NCBI RefSeq assembly: GCF_001552615.1
Contig: NZ_BCRN01000009.1
Location: 178,230 to 242,229, forward strand
DNA: 64,000 nt
Origin: Millisia brevis NBRC 105863
GTDB taxonomy: Bacteria > Actinomycetota > Actinomycetes > Mycobacteriales > Mycobacteriaceae
Reading direction: 5' to 3'
Shown here: positions 17,130 to 26,042 of the stretch, piece after piece
Layout of the letters: each line of letters starts with the position of its first letter
Position numbering within the stretch: the first letter of the stretch is position 1
Notes under the pieces: generated by a model
Told to the model about the DNA's origin: nothing
What the model saw: only the letters and a program-made list of their open reading frames with translations
The model's database searches: none
Program-made: the position numbers and the translations under genes

Positions 17130-18832
17130 TGGTGCGGATCGACCGCGAGAAGTACTCCGCCCTCTACGGCGGCACCACCGGCGACCAGATTCGGTTGGCG
17201 GATACCGACCTGTGGATCGAGATCGAGCAGGACCTGACCATCGGCGGCGACGAGGTGGTCTTCGGCGGCGGAAAGTCGGTGCGCGAGTCGATGGCCCAGG
17301 GCATCACCACCCGCGACGCCGGGGCGCTCGATACGGTGATCAGCAATGTGATCGTGCTCGACTGGTGGGGCATCGTGAAGGCGGACGTCGGGCTGCGCGA
17401 CGGGCGCATCGTCGCCCTCGGCCGCGCCGGCAATCCGGACATCGCCGACGGGGTCACCCCGGGCATGGAGATCGGTCCGTCGACCGACGTCATCGCCGGC
17501 GAGGGCAAGATCCTCACCGCCGGGGCGATCGACTCGCATGTCCATCTGTTGTCGCCCAGTCAATTACACGAGGCGCTGGCCACCGGCATCACCACCGTCT
17601 ACGGCGGCGGCACCGGCCCCTCCGAGGGGTCGAAGGCCACCACGGTCACCCCGGGCGCCTGGCATCTCGCGCAGATCCACCGCGCTCTGGACAATGTCCC
17701 GGTCAACGTTCTGCTGCTCGGCAAGGGCAATACCGTCTCCGCGGAGGGTCTGGCCGAACAGGCACTCGGCGGCGCCGGCGGCTACAAGGTGCACGAGGAC
17801 TGGGGGTCGACCCCCGCCGCGATCGACACCGCCCTCACCGCGGCCGGCGAATGGGGCTTGCAGGTTGCGCTGCACTCGGATTCGTTGAACGAGGCCGGCT
17901 ACGTCGACTCGACTCTGCGCGCGATCGGGGAACGATCGATCCACGCCTTCCACGTCGAGGGCGCCGGCGGCGGCCACGCCCCGGACATCCTGTCGATCGC
18001 GTCGAAGCCCTATGTGCTGCCCGGCTCGACCAATCCGACGCTGCCGCACACGATCAACACCGTCGCCGAGCACGTCGACATGCTGATGGTCTGCCACCAC
18101 CTGTCGCCGAACGTCCCGGAGGACCTCGCCTTCGCCGAGTCCCGCATCCGCGCGACAACCATTGCGGCCGAAGACATCCTGCACGACATCGGCGCCCTGT
18201 CGATCACCTCCTCGGACGCCCAGGCGATGGGTCGTATCGGCGAGGTGATCACCCGTACCTGGCAGGTGGCGCACGTGATGAAGGCCCGCCGCGGGTCGTT
18301 GGGCGAGTCGCTGCCCGCCGACAACCAGCGCGCCCGCCGCTACGTCGCGAAGTACACGATCAACCCGGCGATCGCGCACGGCATCGACAGCGAGGTCGGC
18401 TCGGTCGAGGCCGGCAAGCTCGCGGATCTCGTTCTCTGGGAAGCGAAGTCATTCGGGTGGCGGCCCAGTGTCGTCATCAAGGGCGGCGTGCTCGCCTGGG
18501 CCGGACTCGGCGACCCCAATGCGTCGATCCCCACCCCGCAGCCGGTGTTGATGCGCCCATCGTTCGGCGACGCGATCGGCGCGGATCTGTCGGTGTCGTT
18601 TGTCGCGCCGGCCGCGATCGACGACGGTCTGGCCGATCGTCTCGACCTGCGCCGCCGGCTCTCCGCGGTCGCCGATACCCGCGGGGTCGGCAAGGCGCAG
18701 ATGCGCAACAACGACACCCTGGTGCCGATCGAGATCAATCCGGAGACCTTCGATATCGCGATCGACGGCGAGCAGGTGCGGCCGGCCCCGGCGGAGCAAC
18801 TGCCGCTCGCGCAGTTGCACGCCCTCTTCTGA
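17129..18832 (+). CDS. ureC: urease alpha (catalytic) subunit
   Basis: 567 residues, the normal length. The nickel-centre residues are all present: His137 and His139 (SHVHLL), the carbamylated Lys220 (GYKVHEDWG), His249 ([12 protein letters not shown]), His275 ([17 protein letters not shown]) and Asp363 (SSDAQAMGR). The mobile flap [20 protein letters not shown] carries Cys322 and His323. HVHLLSP departs from the commoner HIHFICPQ and looks like a lineage variant, since every ligand is kept. Maturation needs the UreF, UreG and UreD encoded downstream; no ureE is present in the window. Confidence 0.97.
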   Translation: MVRIDREKYSALYGGTTGDQIRLADTDLWIEIEQDLTIGGDEVVFGGGKSVRESMAQGITTRDAGALDTVISNVIVLDWWGIVKADVGLRDGRIVALGRAGNPDIADGVTPGMEIGPSTDVIAGEGKILTAGAIDSHVHLLSPSQLHEALATGITTVYGGGTGPSEGSKATTVTPGAWHLAQIHRALDNVPVNVLLLGKGNTVSAEGLAEQALGGAGGYKVHEDWGSTPAAIDTALTAAGEWGLQVALHSDSLNEAGYVDSTLRAIGERSIHAFHVEGAGGGHAPDILSIASKPYVLPGSTNPTLPHTINTVAEHVDMLMVCHHLSPNVPEDLAFAESRIRATTIAAEDILHDIGALSITSSDAQAMGRIGEVITRTWQVAHVMKARRGSLGESLPADNQRARRYVAKYTINPAIAHGIDSEVGSVEAGKLADLVLWEAKSFGWRPSVVIKGGVLAWAGLGDPNASIPTPQPVLMRPSFGDAIGADLSVSFVAPAAIDDGLADRLDLRRRLSAVADTRGVGKAQMRNNDTLVPIEINPETFDIAIDGEQVRPAPAEQLPLAQLHALF

Positions 18833-18845
18833 TGCCGGGCCACCG

Positions 18846-19550
18846 GTGACCGGAGAGACCTCCCCGCCGCGTACCGTCGCGTCACCGGAGTTGGTCGCGC
18901 TGATGTTGGCCGACGCGCGCCTGCCCACCGGCGGCCACACCCAGTCCGGCGGGCTCGAGCCGGCGGTGAAAGCCGGGCTCGCCGACGACGGGCGACGGCT
19001 GACCGATATCGCCGACTACGTGCGCGACCGGCTGCGCACGGTGGTGCGCACCGATGCGGCCACCGCGGTGGTCGCCCGGCATCTGACGCTGACCGGCGGC
19101 GATCCGTTGGCGGTCGAGGTGGAGTGGGCCGCGCGTACTCCCAGCCAGGCGCTGCGCGCCGCGTCCCGCCGCCAAGGTCGCGGCTACCTGCGATTGGCCG
19201 AGCGGGTATGGCCGGAGGTGCTCGAGCATCTGCCGCGCGACGGTTCGGTCGCCCGCGCGGTGGTGCTCGGGGTGATCGGCGCGGTCACCGGTATCGACGC
19301 CGCGCAGGTCGCTCGGCTGGCCGCCTACGACGACGCGCAGACCGTGGTGTCGGCGTCGCTGAAGCTGCTGCCGGTCGACCCGGCGGCCGCCGCGACCTGG
19401 CTCGCCTCGGTGCACCCCGATATCGAGGCGCTCGTCGCCGCGGTGTCCGATCTGACCGACCCCGCAACGATTCCGGCGCCGGGCGCGCCACTGATCGACC
19501 TCTTCGCCGAACGGCACGCCGTGGCCCGCATGCGGCTCTTCCACGCCTGA
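18846..19550 (+). CDS. ureF: urease accessory protein UreF
   Basis: About 234 residues, all-helical, with the UreF N-terminal signature LMLADARLPTGGHTQSGGLE and the late block RLAAYDDAQTVVSASLKLLP. UreF binds UreD and regulates the UreG GTPase in the nickel-insertion complex. I chose the GTG at 18846, 14 bases after ureC; no good ribosome site is visible, so coupling to ureC is likely. An ATG at 18832 is out of frame. Confidence 0.9.
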   Translation: MTGETSPPRTVASPELVALMLADARLPTGGHTQSGGLEPAVKAGLADDGRRLTDIADYVRDRLRTVVRTDAATAVVARHLTLTGGDPLAVEVEWAARTPSQALRAASRRQGRGYLRLAERVWPEVLEHLPRDGSVARAVVLGVIGAVTGIDAAQVARLAAYDDAQTVVSASLKLLPVDPAAAATWLASVHPDIEALVAAVSDLTDPATIPAPGAPLIDLFAERHAVARMRLFHA

Positions 19551-19588
19551 CCGCCGGCCCACCCGGCACCTCCGCGCACAATGGACCC

Positions 19589-20041
19589 ATGGGCGTCGAC
19601 CTCGAGGAATTGCGCCGGCTGCGGCGGGCGCGCGACCGGATGGACCGCGAATACGCCCAACCCCTGGACGTTCCCGCGCTCGCCCGTACCGCGCTGATGT
19701 CGACCGCGCATTTCAGCCGACGGTTCCGCGACACCTACGGCGAAACTCCCCACCACTACCTGATGACCCGCCGCATCGAACGCGCCAAGACCCTGCTGCG
19801 CCGGGGCGATCTGTCGGTCACCGAGGTCTGCCATGCGGTCGGGTGTACGAGCCTCGGTTCGTTCTCGACCCGGTTCGCCGCCCTGGTCGGCGAGACGCCG
19901 TCGGCCTACCGGGCGCGCAGTCACAGCGATCTCGTGGGGTTGGCCTCCTGCCAGGCGATGGCGGCCACCCGACCGCGCCGGCCGACCCGGTCCGCCGCAT
20001 CGAGCAGTTTCGAAGAAGCGTCCGCCGGCGCGCCTTCCTAA
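19589..20041 (+). CDS. AraC-family DNA-binding regulator (HTH domain only)
   Basis: About 150 residues, almost entirely the AraC double helix-turn-helix: DVPALARTALMSTAHFSRRF for the first HTH, YLMTRRIERAKTLLRRGD for the linker helix, and VTEVCHAVGCTSLGSFSTRF for the second. There is no N-terminal sensor domain, and ~35 basic, Ser-rich residues follow. It precedes a VOC-domain gene by nine bases, a pairing common in actinobacteria, where the regulator usually controls its partner. The pair interrupts the urease gene order. Confidence 0.88.
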   Translation: MGVDLEELRRLRRARDRMDREYAQPLDVPALARTALMSTAHFSRRFRDTYGETPHHYLMTRRIERAKTLLRRGDLSVTEVCHAVGCTSLGSFSTRFAALVGETPSAYRARSHSDLVGLASCQAMAATRPRRPTRSAASSSFEEASAGAPS

Positions 20042-20050
20042 GGTCGTGGC

Positions 20051-20455
20051 ATGACCGTTTCGCTCAGCACCGTCTTTGTTCTCGCCGACGACCCCGACGC
20101 CGCCGTCGCCTTCTACTCGGGGGTCCTCGGCCTCGAGGTCACCAATCGGGTGGAGAACGGGGGCTTCACGTGGGTCACCCTGGCGACCGTGTCGCAGCCC
20201 GGCCTGTCGATCGTGTTGACCCATCCGCGCGCGGGCCGCTCGGCCGAGGACGGCGAGGCGATCGCCGCGCTGCTGGCCAAGGGCGAACTCGGCGCGATCA
20301 ACCTGTCCACCGACGATCTCGACAAGGTCTACGAGAAGATCGCATCGGCCGACGGGGTCGAGGTGCTGCAGGAGCCGATGGACCAGTTCTGGGGCGTTCG
20401 CGACGCCGCCTTCCGCGATCCGTCGGGCAACACGGTGCGCATCGCCCAGGCATGA
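20051..20455 (+). CDS. VOC-superfamily (glyoxalase/bleomycin-resistance-like) protein
   Basis: 134 residues forming two beta-alpha-beta-beta-beta modules: [20 protein letters not shown] at the start, and [20 protein letters not shown] with [11 protein letters not shown] at the end. The [14 protein letters not shown] block is typical of small metal-dependent VOC enzymes, but the substrate cannot be inferred. It stands between the AraC gene and ureG, with only seven bases to the latter, so it is carried in the urease transcript. Confidence 0.85.
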   Translation: MTVSLSTVFVLADDPDAAVAFYSGVLGLEVTNRVENGGFTWVTLATVSQPGLSIVLTHPRAGRSAEDGEAIAALLAKGELGAINLSTDDLDKVYEKIASADGVEVLQEPMDQFWGVRDAAFRDPSGNTVRIAQA

Positions 20456-20462
20456 TGAGGCG

Positions 20463-21233
20463 ATGAGCACCGCGCCCTCCCTCGAAGCAACCCCATCGTC
20501 CGCGACCCGCGCCCTCCGCCTGGGGGTCGCGGGCCCGGTGGGCACCGGCAAGTCGTCGTTGATCGCCACGATCTGTCGCACCCTGGCGAACGAGCTGCGC
20601 CTCGGCGTGGTCACCAACGACATCTACACCGACGAGGACGCCCGCTTCCTGCGCAGCGAGGGTGTGCTGCCGGACGATCGGATCGTCGGCGTCGAGACCG
20701 GCGCCTGCCCGCATACCGCGATCCGCGACGACGTCACCCCGAACCTGATCGCGGTGGAAACCCTCGAGGCCGAGCAGGGCCCGCTCGACATCGTGCTGGT
20801 CGAGTCCGGTGGTGACAACCTGACCGCCACCTTCTCCCCCGCGCTGGTCGACGCGCAGATCTTCGTGCTCGACGTCGCCGGTGGCGGGGACGTCGCCCGC
20901 AAGGGTGGGCCGGGTATCGCCCGCGCGGATCTGTTGGTGGTCAATAAGACCGACCTCTCCCCGTACGTCGGGGTCGACGTGCCGCAGATGGTGTCGGATG
21001 CGCGGGACGCGCGAGACGGCCGCCCGGTGCTGGCCCTGTCGCGTACCGATGCCGGATCGGTCGCGGCCCTGGGCGATTGGGTACGCGGCGTCCTGGCCGC
21101 GCACCGCGACGGCAGCCACGTGGCGATCGATCCCGGCCCGATGGCCCCGCATTCGCACGCCGGCGAGGAGCCGCATACCCACGCCGACGGGACCGTGCAC
21201 ACCCACGATCACGACCACGCCCATTCGCACTGA
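20463..21233 (+). CDS. ureG: urease accessory GTPase UreG with C-terminal histidine-rich tail
   Basis: 256 residues; the usual UreG is ~205-230. It has the P-loop GPVGTGKS (24-31), [12 protein letters not shown], the nickel-binding [15 protein letters not shown] with the CPH motif, [16 protein letters not shown] and the base-recognition NKTDL. GTP hydrolysis by UreG drives nickel delivery to urease. The last ~25 residues hold about ten histidines ([19 protein letters not shown] and on), a probable nickel store. His-rich stretches in UreG are more often N-terminal. Confidence 0.95.
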   Translation: MSTAPSLEATPSSATRALRLGVAGPVGTGKSSLIATICRTLANELRLGVVTNDIYTDEDARFLRSEGVLPDDRIVGVETGACPHTAIRDDVTPNLIAVETLEAEQGPLDIVLVESGGDNLTATFSPALVDAQIFVLDVAGGGDVARKGGPGIARADLLVVNKTDLSPYVGVDVPQMVSDARDARDGRPVLALSRTDAGSVAALGDWVRGVLAAHRDGSHVAIDPGPMAPHSHAGEEPHTHADGTVHTHDHDHAHSH

Positions 21234-21255
21234 TACGCCCGCCCGCACCGACGGC

Positions 21256-21327
21256 CCGAATCACGGCACTCCCCCGAGTCACGGCGCCGGCCCGAGTCAC
21301 GGTGCCGCCCCGAGTCACGGTGCCGGC
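21256..21327. repeat. four 18-bp tandem repeats between ureG and ureD
   Basis: Units of 18 bp, ccgagtcacggtgccggc with small changes, occupy 21256-21273 (most diverged), 21274-21291, 21292-21309 and 21310-21327. In the ureD frame they read PSHGAGP-like hexapeptides, although no start codon precedes them. Confidence 0.85.
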
Positions 21328-21345
21328 CCGGCGATCTCGGACGCG

Positions 21346-22191
21346 ATGCCGGTGAACGCCACCGGCATCGACGTCCGCGTCGATACCGCCGGTCGGATCG
21401 CGGTCGATCTGCGGCACGGTCCGATGCAGGCGCGGCGGGTGCGCGCCTCCGGCGGGGTGGTGCGGGTGGCGCTGATCGCCGGGCAGGCCCTGCTGCTGGC
21501 CGGCGACGCGGTGCGGATCGAGGTGTCGGTGGTCGGACCGGTGACGGTCGAGATCATCGAACCGGCCGGCACGGTCGCCTACGACATGCGCGGCACCCCC
21601 GACCCGACCGCGCGCTGGGACGTGGCGGTGCGGGCCCGCGACGGTGCCCGGGTCATGTGGTTCAGCGAACCCTTCGTCGTGGCCGACGGCGCGGACGTCG
21701 GCCGCACCACCACGGTCGATGTCGACGCCACATCCGTTGTGGCGCTGCGGGAAACCCTGGTACTCGGCCGCACCGGCGAGCGGGGCGGGCGGCTGCGCAC
21801 GCATACCCGGGCGGTTCGCGACGCGGTGCCCGCGCTGGTGGAGGACCTCGACCTCGATCCGGCGACCCGCGGCGGCTGGGCGGTCCTCGGCCCGAACCGC
21901 TGCCTCGACTCCTGGACCGTCATCGGCGAGCGCCTCCCCGACCGGCCGGACACGCTGCAGCTCGATCAACTCGGTTCGGTACAACGCTGGTTGGGCACCC
22001 GGGTCCACGCGAGCCCCTTGGACGCTCCCACCGCCGCGCCGGCGACTCACCGCGAGGCGCCGGCACCACACGCTCACCACAGCACCGTCGAGGACGATAT
22101 GCACTCGCCGACGCTCTCCCGCACGTCTTCTGCACTGCCACCCCGGCCGGCACCTCGAATACCTCCGGCCGCCAGCACGCCTACGGCGTGA
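21346..22191 (+). CDS. ureD: urease accessory protein UreD
   Basis: About 281 residues from the first ATG in frame. It has the beta-rich UreD core (ALLLAGDAVRIEVSVVGPV, RVMWFSEPFVVADGADVG, VALRETLVLGRTGERGGRL) and ends in a ~50-residue His/Pro/Ala tail. UreD scaffolds UreF and UreG on apo-urease. The frame is open upstream to beyond the ureG stop, through the 18-bp repeats, with no ATG or GTG, so the true N-terminus is uncertain. The 3' end overlaps the opposing alkylsulfatase gene by 11 bases. Confidence 0.85.
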   Translation: MPVNATGIDVRVDTAGRIAVDLRHGPMQARRVRASGGVVRVALIAGQALLLAGDAVRIEVSVVGPVTVEIIEPAGTVAYDMRGTPDPTARWDVAVRARDGARVMWFSEPFVVADGADVGRTTTVDVDATSVVALRETLVLGRTGERGGRLRTHTRAVRDAVPALVEDLDLDPATRGGWAVLGPNRCLDSWTVIGERLPDRPDTLQLDQLGSVQRWLGTRVHASPLDAPTAAPATHREAPAPHAHHSTVEDDMHSPTLSRTSSALPPRPAPRIPPAASTPTA

Positions 22192-24052
22192 CGATGTCGA
22201 ACGACGGGTCCGGCCGATCCAGCACCCCGACCAGCGCGGCGAGCACGCCCGCGTCACCGGAGATCTCCAGCCCCGGCGAGGCGCTGTCCCCGGCCGCCAG
22301 CGCGATCAACCGCAGCTTGCTCGCCAGCCGGACGGTGACCTGCGCGGAGTCCTCGGCCGCGACCTTCCGATAGACCAGCACCCCGTTGCGCAGCGTCAGT
22401 CGGTAGTTGGTATCGATATCGAGGAAGGTGATGTCGATCGCGAGGTCGAGATCCCAGGCGCGCGGCCCGTTGACACTGATCGCCAGGACGTCGAACAGTT
22501 GCTCCGGGCTCAGCTGCGCCGCCAGGGCGCCCGAGGTCACCGTGGGGGTGCCGAAGGTGCCGTCCCGCAGTTCGGTTGCGCCGCTGAGGAAGAAGTTGCG
22601 CCAGGTCGCGGCTTCCGATCCGTACGCCAGCTGCTCGAGGGTGTCCGCGTAGAGCTCGCGGGCGCCGGCGTGATTCTCGTCGGTGAAGATCGCGTGGTCG
22701 AGAAGCGTGGCGGCCCAGCGCAGATCGCCGTCGTCGAAGGCCTGCCGGGCCAGTTCGACGACGCGGTCGATGCCACCGATCGCCGCGACGTAGCGCGGCC
22801 CGATCGCCTCCGGCGGATGCGCCCACAGCCGCGCCGGGTTCCCGTCGAACCAGCCCATATAGCGCTGGTAGATCGCCTTGACGTTGTGGCTGACCGACCC
22901 GTAGTAGCCGCGCGCGTGCCAGGCCCGCTCCAGGGCGGGCGGCATCTCGAAGGTCTCGGCGATCTCGATACCGGTCTGCCCCTGATTGAGCTGCCGCAAC
23001 GTCTGGTCGTGCAGATACGCGTACAGATCCCGTTGCAGGGTAAGGAATTCGACGATGCGATCCCTACCCCAGGTGGGCCAGTGGTGCGAGGCGAAGACGA
23101 CGTCGGCGCGCTCGCCGAAGGTGTCGATGGCCTCGGTCAGATAGCCGGCCCAGCCGTGCGGATCGCGGACCAGGGCGCCGCGCAGGGTCAGCAGATTGTG
23201 CAGGTTGTGGGTGGCGTTCTCGGCCATGCACAGCGCCCGGAAACCCGGGAAGTAGAAGTGCATCTCGGCGGGCGCCTCGGTGCCGGGCGCCATCTGGAAC
23301 TCGATCTGCACCCCGTCGATGGTGTGGACCTCCCCGGTTTCGCGGACGTCGACGGTCGGCACGATGATCGCCACCTCGCCGGTCGACGGGGTCTGCCCCA
23401 GGCCGCAGCCGACCTGGCCCCGCGGTCCCCGTTCGAGCACCGTGCCGTACATGTACGCGGCGCGGCGGGCCATCGCCGTGCCCGCGTAGACGTTTTCCTG
23501 CACCGCGTGTTCGAGGAAGCCCTCCGGTGCCAGGACCGACACCCGGCCGGCGTCGACGTCGGCCTGCGTGGTCACGCCGAGCACACCGCCGAAGTGGTCG
23601 ACATGGCTGTGGGTATAGATGACCGAGACGACCGCCCGATCACCCCGATGCTGCCGGTAGAGCGCCAGCGCGGCCGCGGCCACCTCGGTGGAGACCAGGG
23701 GATCGATGACGATGATGCCGGTGTCGCCCTCGACGAAGGTGATGTTGGACAGGTCGAAGCCGCGGACCTGGTAGATCCCTTCGACGACCTCGTAGAGCCC
23801 CTGCTTGGCCACCAGGGTCGACTGCCGCCACAGGCTCGGATGCACGCTCGCGGGCGCGTCCCCGGCGAGGAAGGCGTAGACGTCGTTGTCCCACACCACG
23901 CGACCATCGGCGGCGGTGATGACACACGGGCTCTGCGCGGCGATGAATCCGCGGGCGGCGTCGGCGAAATCTCGGGTGTCCTCGAACGGAAGCGTGGTCA
24001 GATGTGCGCCGTGCGCGGCCTCGACGGCGGGCGTGGGCGGCTTGCTCTGCAT
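22181..24052 (-). CDS. alkylsulfatase (SdsA1/BDS1 type metallo-beta-lactamase fold)
   Basis: About 623 residues. The metal motif is THSHVDHFGGVLG (His148, His150, Asp152, His153), preceded by VEGDTGIIVIDPL. A helical dimerisation domain follows the hydrolase domain, and a C-terminal SCP2-like domain starts near TSGALAAQLSPEQLFDVLAI. This three-domain order is that of group III alkyl sulfatases, which release sulfate from alkyl sulfate esters. No signal peptide is visible, so a cytoplasmic place is inferred. I used ATG 24052 (MQSKPPTP) because earlier codons encode an unlikely Arg/Cys-rich stretch. Confidence 0.92.
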   Translation of the reverse strand: MQSKPPTPAVEAAHGAHLTTLPFEDTRDFADAARGFIAAQSPCVITAADGRVVWDNDVYAFLAGDAPASVHPSLWRQSTLVAKQGLYEVVEGIYQVRGFDLSNITFVEGDTGIIVIDPLVSTEVAAAALALYRQHRGDRAVVSVIYTHSHVDHFGGVLGVTTQADVDAGRVSVLAPEGFLEHAVQENVYAGTAMARRAAYMYGTVLERGPRGQVGCGLGQTPSTGEVAIIVPTVDVRETGEVHTIDGVQIEFQMAPGTEAPAEMHFYFPGFRALCMAENATHNLHNLLTLRGALVRDPHGWAGYLTEAIDTFGERADVVFASHHWPTWGRDRIVEFLTLQRDLYAYLHDQTLRQLNQGQTGIEIAETFEMPPALERAWHARGYYGSVSHNVKAIYQRYMGWFDGNPARLWAHPPEAIGPRYVAAIGGIDRVVELARQAFDDGDLRWAATLLDHAIFTDENHAGARELYADTLEQLAYGSEAATWRNFFLSGATELRDGTFGTPTVTSGALAAQLSPEQLFDVLAISVNGPRAWDLDLAIDITFLDIDTNYRLTLRNGVLVYRKVAAEDSAQVTVRLASKLRLIALAAGDSASPGLEISGDAGVLAALVGVLDRPDPSFDIVTP

Positions 24053-24236
24053 ATCCGAACAGTAACGCCGGGTATGCGCCGCGCGGGGTGACAACGCGCA
24101 CATATCCGACCGTCCGGATGGTATTTGTCTCCGCCAACCCCGGTGCCGTGTGCAACCGTCCGCCTCACAGCATCGCCGCGACAATAATCGTCACGGCGGC
24201 CCGGTGAGGAAGACCCCTGCACACCACCCCGGCGCG

Positions 24237-25928
24237 CTAGTGGCAGCAGCCCCCGGCCGGGTCCTCGAAGACCTCCAGCCGGCAGGCGCAGGAGGCGAGG
24301 ACGGGGATATCGGCGCGCGCCCCGGCCAGTTCCAGTTGCCGGGCCACCAGCGCGGCTTCGGCGTCGCGGCCCAGCCGCTGCAGGCATTCGTGGTAGCCGT
24401 GCAGCGCCCACAGGTTGTTCGGGTGTTGGCAGGGTCGGCTCAACGTCGGGTCCAGGCCCAGGTCGGCGGCGTACACCTCGGCCGCTTCCGCGATCCGGCC
24501 CTGCTCGATCAGCAGCGCACCGTAGGCGTGCCGGGTGGGCTGCATCCAGCCCCACGGCTCGTCGTAGGGCAGCGCGTCGTCGAGCTCGATCGCCCGGCGC
24601 AGCGCCGCGAACGCGTCCTCGTGCCGGCCCTCGCGGTAGAGGATCTCGCCGTCGAGCATCGATGCGGCGACCGCCAGGATGTCGCGGCCGGTGTTGTTGA
24701 ACAGGTATCGCGACTCGGGGACCGCCGCGTAGGCGGCGGTGAAGGCGTCCCGTTCGACCAGCGCCTCGGCGACCCGCCCGGTCGCGGCCAGCGCGACCCC
24801 GCGCCCGTAGTGCAGGGTCGCGACGGTGGTGGCGTAGAGCTCGCGGTCCTCCGGGAACGGCTCGGCGAGCAGATCGTCCCAGCGCCCGAAGCGGATCAGC
24901 ACGTGCACCCGCAGCGGCACGAACGCCTCGAGCCAGTCGGCCATCGGCGGCGACTCGACGCGCAGCAGTTCCGGCGTCAGCTGCCCGGCCAGCTCCTCGG
25001 CGGCGGCCAGGGCGATCGCGGATTGACCGCTGAACATCGCCGAGTAGACGACGAAGTGCAGGTCGTGGGCGCGGTAGAGCGAGTAGAAATTGAATGGTCC
25101 GCGCTCGGCCACGAACCGCCGATCTGCTTCGACCGCACGCTGATTGGCGACCACCGAGGCGTGGTAGTCGCCGCAGAGCACGTCGATATGCGCGGGCATA
25201 TGCCGCAGATGTCCGGCGTCGGGCACCAGGTCGCGCAGCAGATCGGCGGCGGGCAGCGCCTCCTCCGGGTGCGCGGACATCTCCATCAGGTGGATGTAGA
25301 AGTGCAGGGCGCCCGGGTGGCCGCGGCCGATATCGGTGGCCAGGACCGCCTCGAGCAGCGGCTTCGCCTCGAGCACCCGCGATCCGGGCGCGGGCTTGCC
25401 GGTGCGGGTATCCCACAACGCCCAGGCGCTGACGTTGACCAGCGCGTCGGCGGTCAGGGTGAGGATGTCGGGATCGTCCGGGAAACGCGCGGCCAGGGCG
25501 ACCATCGCGTCCGCGTAGGCGCCGGTGCCCGCTTCGAGGGCCGCGGCATCGTCGGGGTCGTCGGCCGGGAAGCGGGCGGCGAGCGCCTCGATCAACCCGC
25601 GCTCGGCGTCGGAGGCGCGGCCGTCGGCGGCCAGGCGCAGCTCCGATCGGGCCCGGGCGAGGGACTCACCGAGGTCGGCCGGGTCGAACGCCTCCCACGC
25701 CTTGTTGTAGTTCGGCCCGATCGCGTAGGCGATGCCCCAGCGGGCGATCGCCAGGTCGGGGTCGTGCTCGAGGGCCCGCTCGAAGCAGCTGATCGCCTCG
25801 TCGTGGTTGAACGCGTAGGCCCAGATCAGGCCGCGGTCGAACCACTTCCGGGCGTCGGGCGAATCGGTGTCGACGGGGCGGGAGTAGTCGCCGAGGTCGT
25901 AATAGTCGCCGGCCGACGGACGTGACAT
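24237..25928 (-). CDS. tetratricopeptide-repeat protein, unknown function
   Basis: About 563 residues. The N-terminus has a clear TPR unit (WFDRGLIWAYAFNHDEAISC, then FERALEHDPDLAIARWGIAY), and more helical repeats follow to the C-terminus. In between come conserved-looking blocks such as HFYIHLMEMSAHPEEALP and HLRHMPAHIDVLCGDYHASV. The protein ends in a cysteine cluster (SCACRLEVFEDPAGGCCH) that could bind metal. It starts at ATG 25928, 114 bases from the divergent secA2. I know similar TPR proteins in many bacteria but no function for them. The 184 bases between it and the alkylsulfatase hold no gene. Confidence 0.8.
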   Translation of the reverse strand: MSRPSAGDYYDLGDYSRPVDTDSPDARKWFDRGLIWAYAFNHDEAISCFERALEHDPDLAIARWGIAYAIGPNYNKAWEAFDPADLGESLARARSELRLAADGRASDAERGLIEALAARFPADDPDDAAALEAGTGAYADAMVALAARFPDDPDILTLTADALVNVSAWALWDTRTGKPAPGSRVLEAKPLLEAVLATDIGRGHPGALHFYIHLMEMSAHPEEALPAADLLRDLVPDAGHLRHMPAHIDVLCGDYHASVVANQRAVEADRRFVAERGPFNFYSLYRAHDLHFVVYSAMFSGQSAIALAAAEELAGQLTPELLRVESPPMADWLEAFVPLRVHVLIRFGRWDDLLAEPFPEDRELYATTVATLHYGRGVALAATGRVAEALVERDAFTAAYAAVPESRYLFNNTGRDILAVAASMLDGEILYREGRHEDAFAALRRAIELDDALPYDEPWGWMQPTRHAYGALLIEQGRIAEAAEVYAADLGLDPTLSRPCQHPNNLWALHGYHECLQRLGRDAEAALVARQLELAGARADIPVLASCACRLEVFEDPAGGCCH

Positions 25929-26042
25929 GGGCTCAGCGTAGGCGCCTCGGGACGGGTCGGCGAGGATCGCGGGCGCGGTGATCGAAACCCGACGGCGGCG
26001 CCCGGACGGTCGGGGATAGCCGCTCGCGTAGCGTCGGGTGCT

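Noticed and set aside
21256..21327. 18-bp tandem repeats as a CRISPR-like array
   Set aside because: The units are directly adjacent with no spacers, keep a reading frame and lie within the urease operon.
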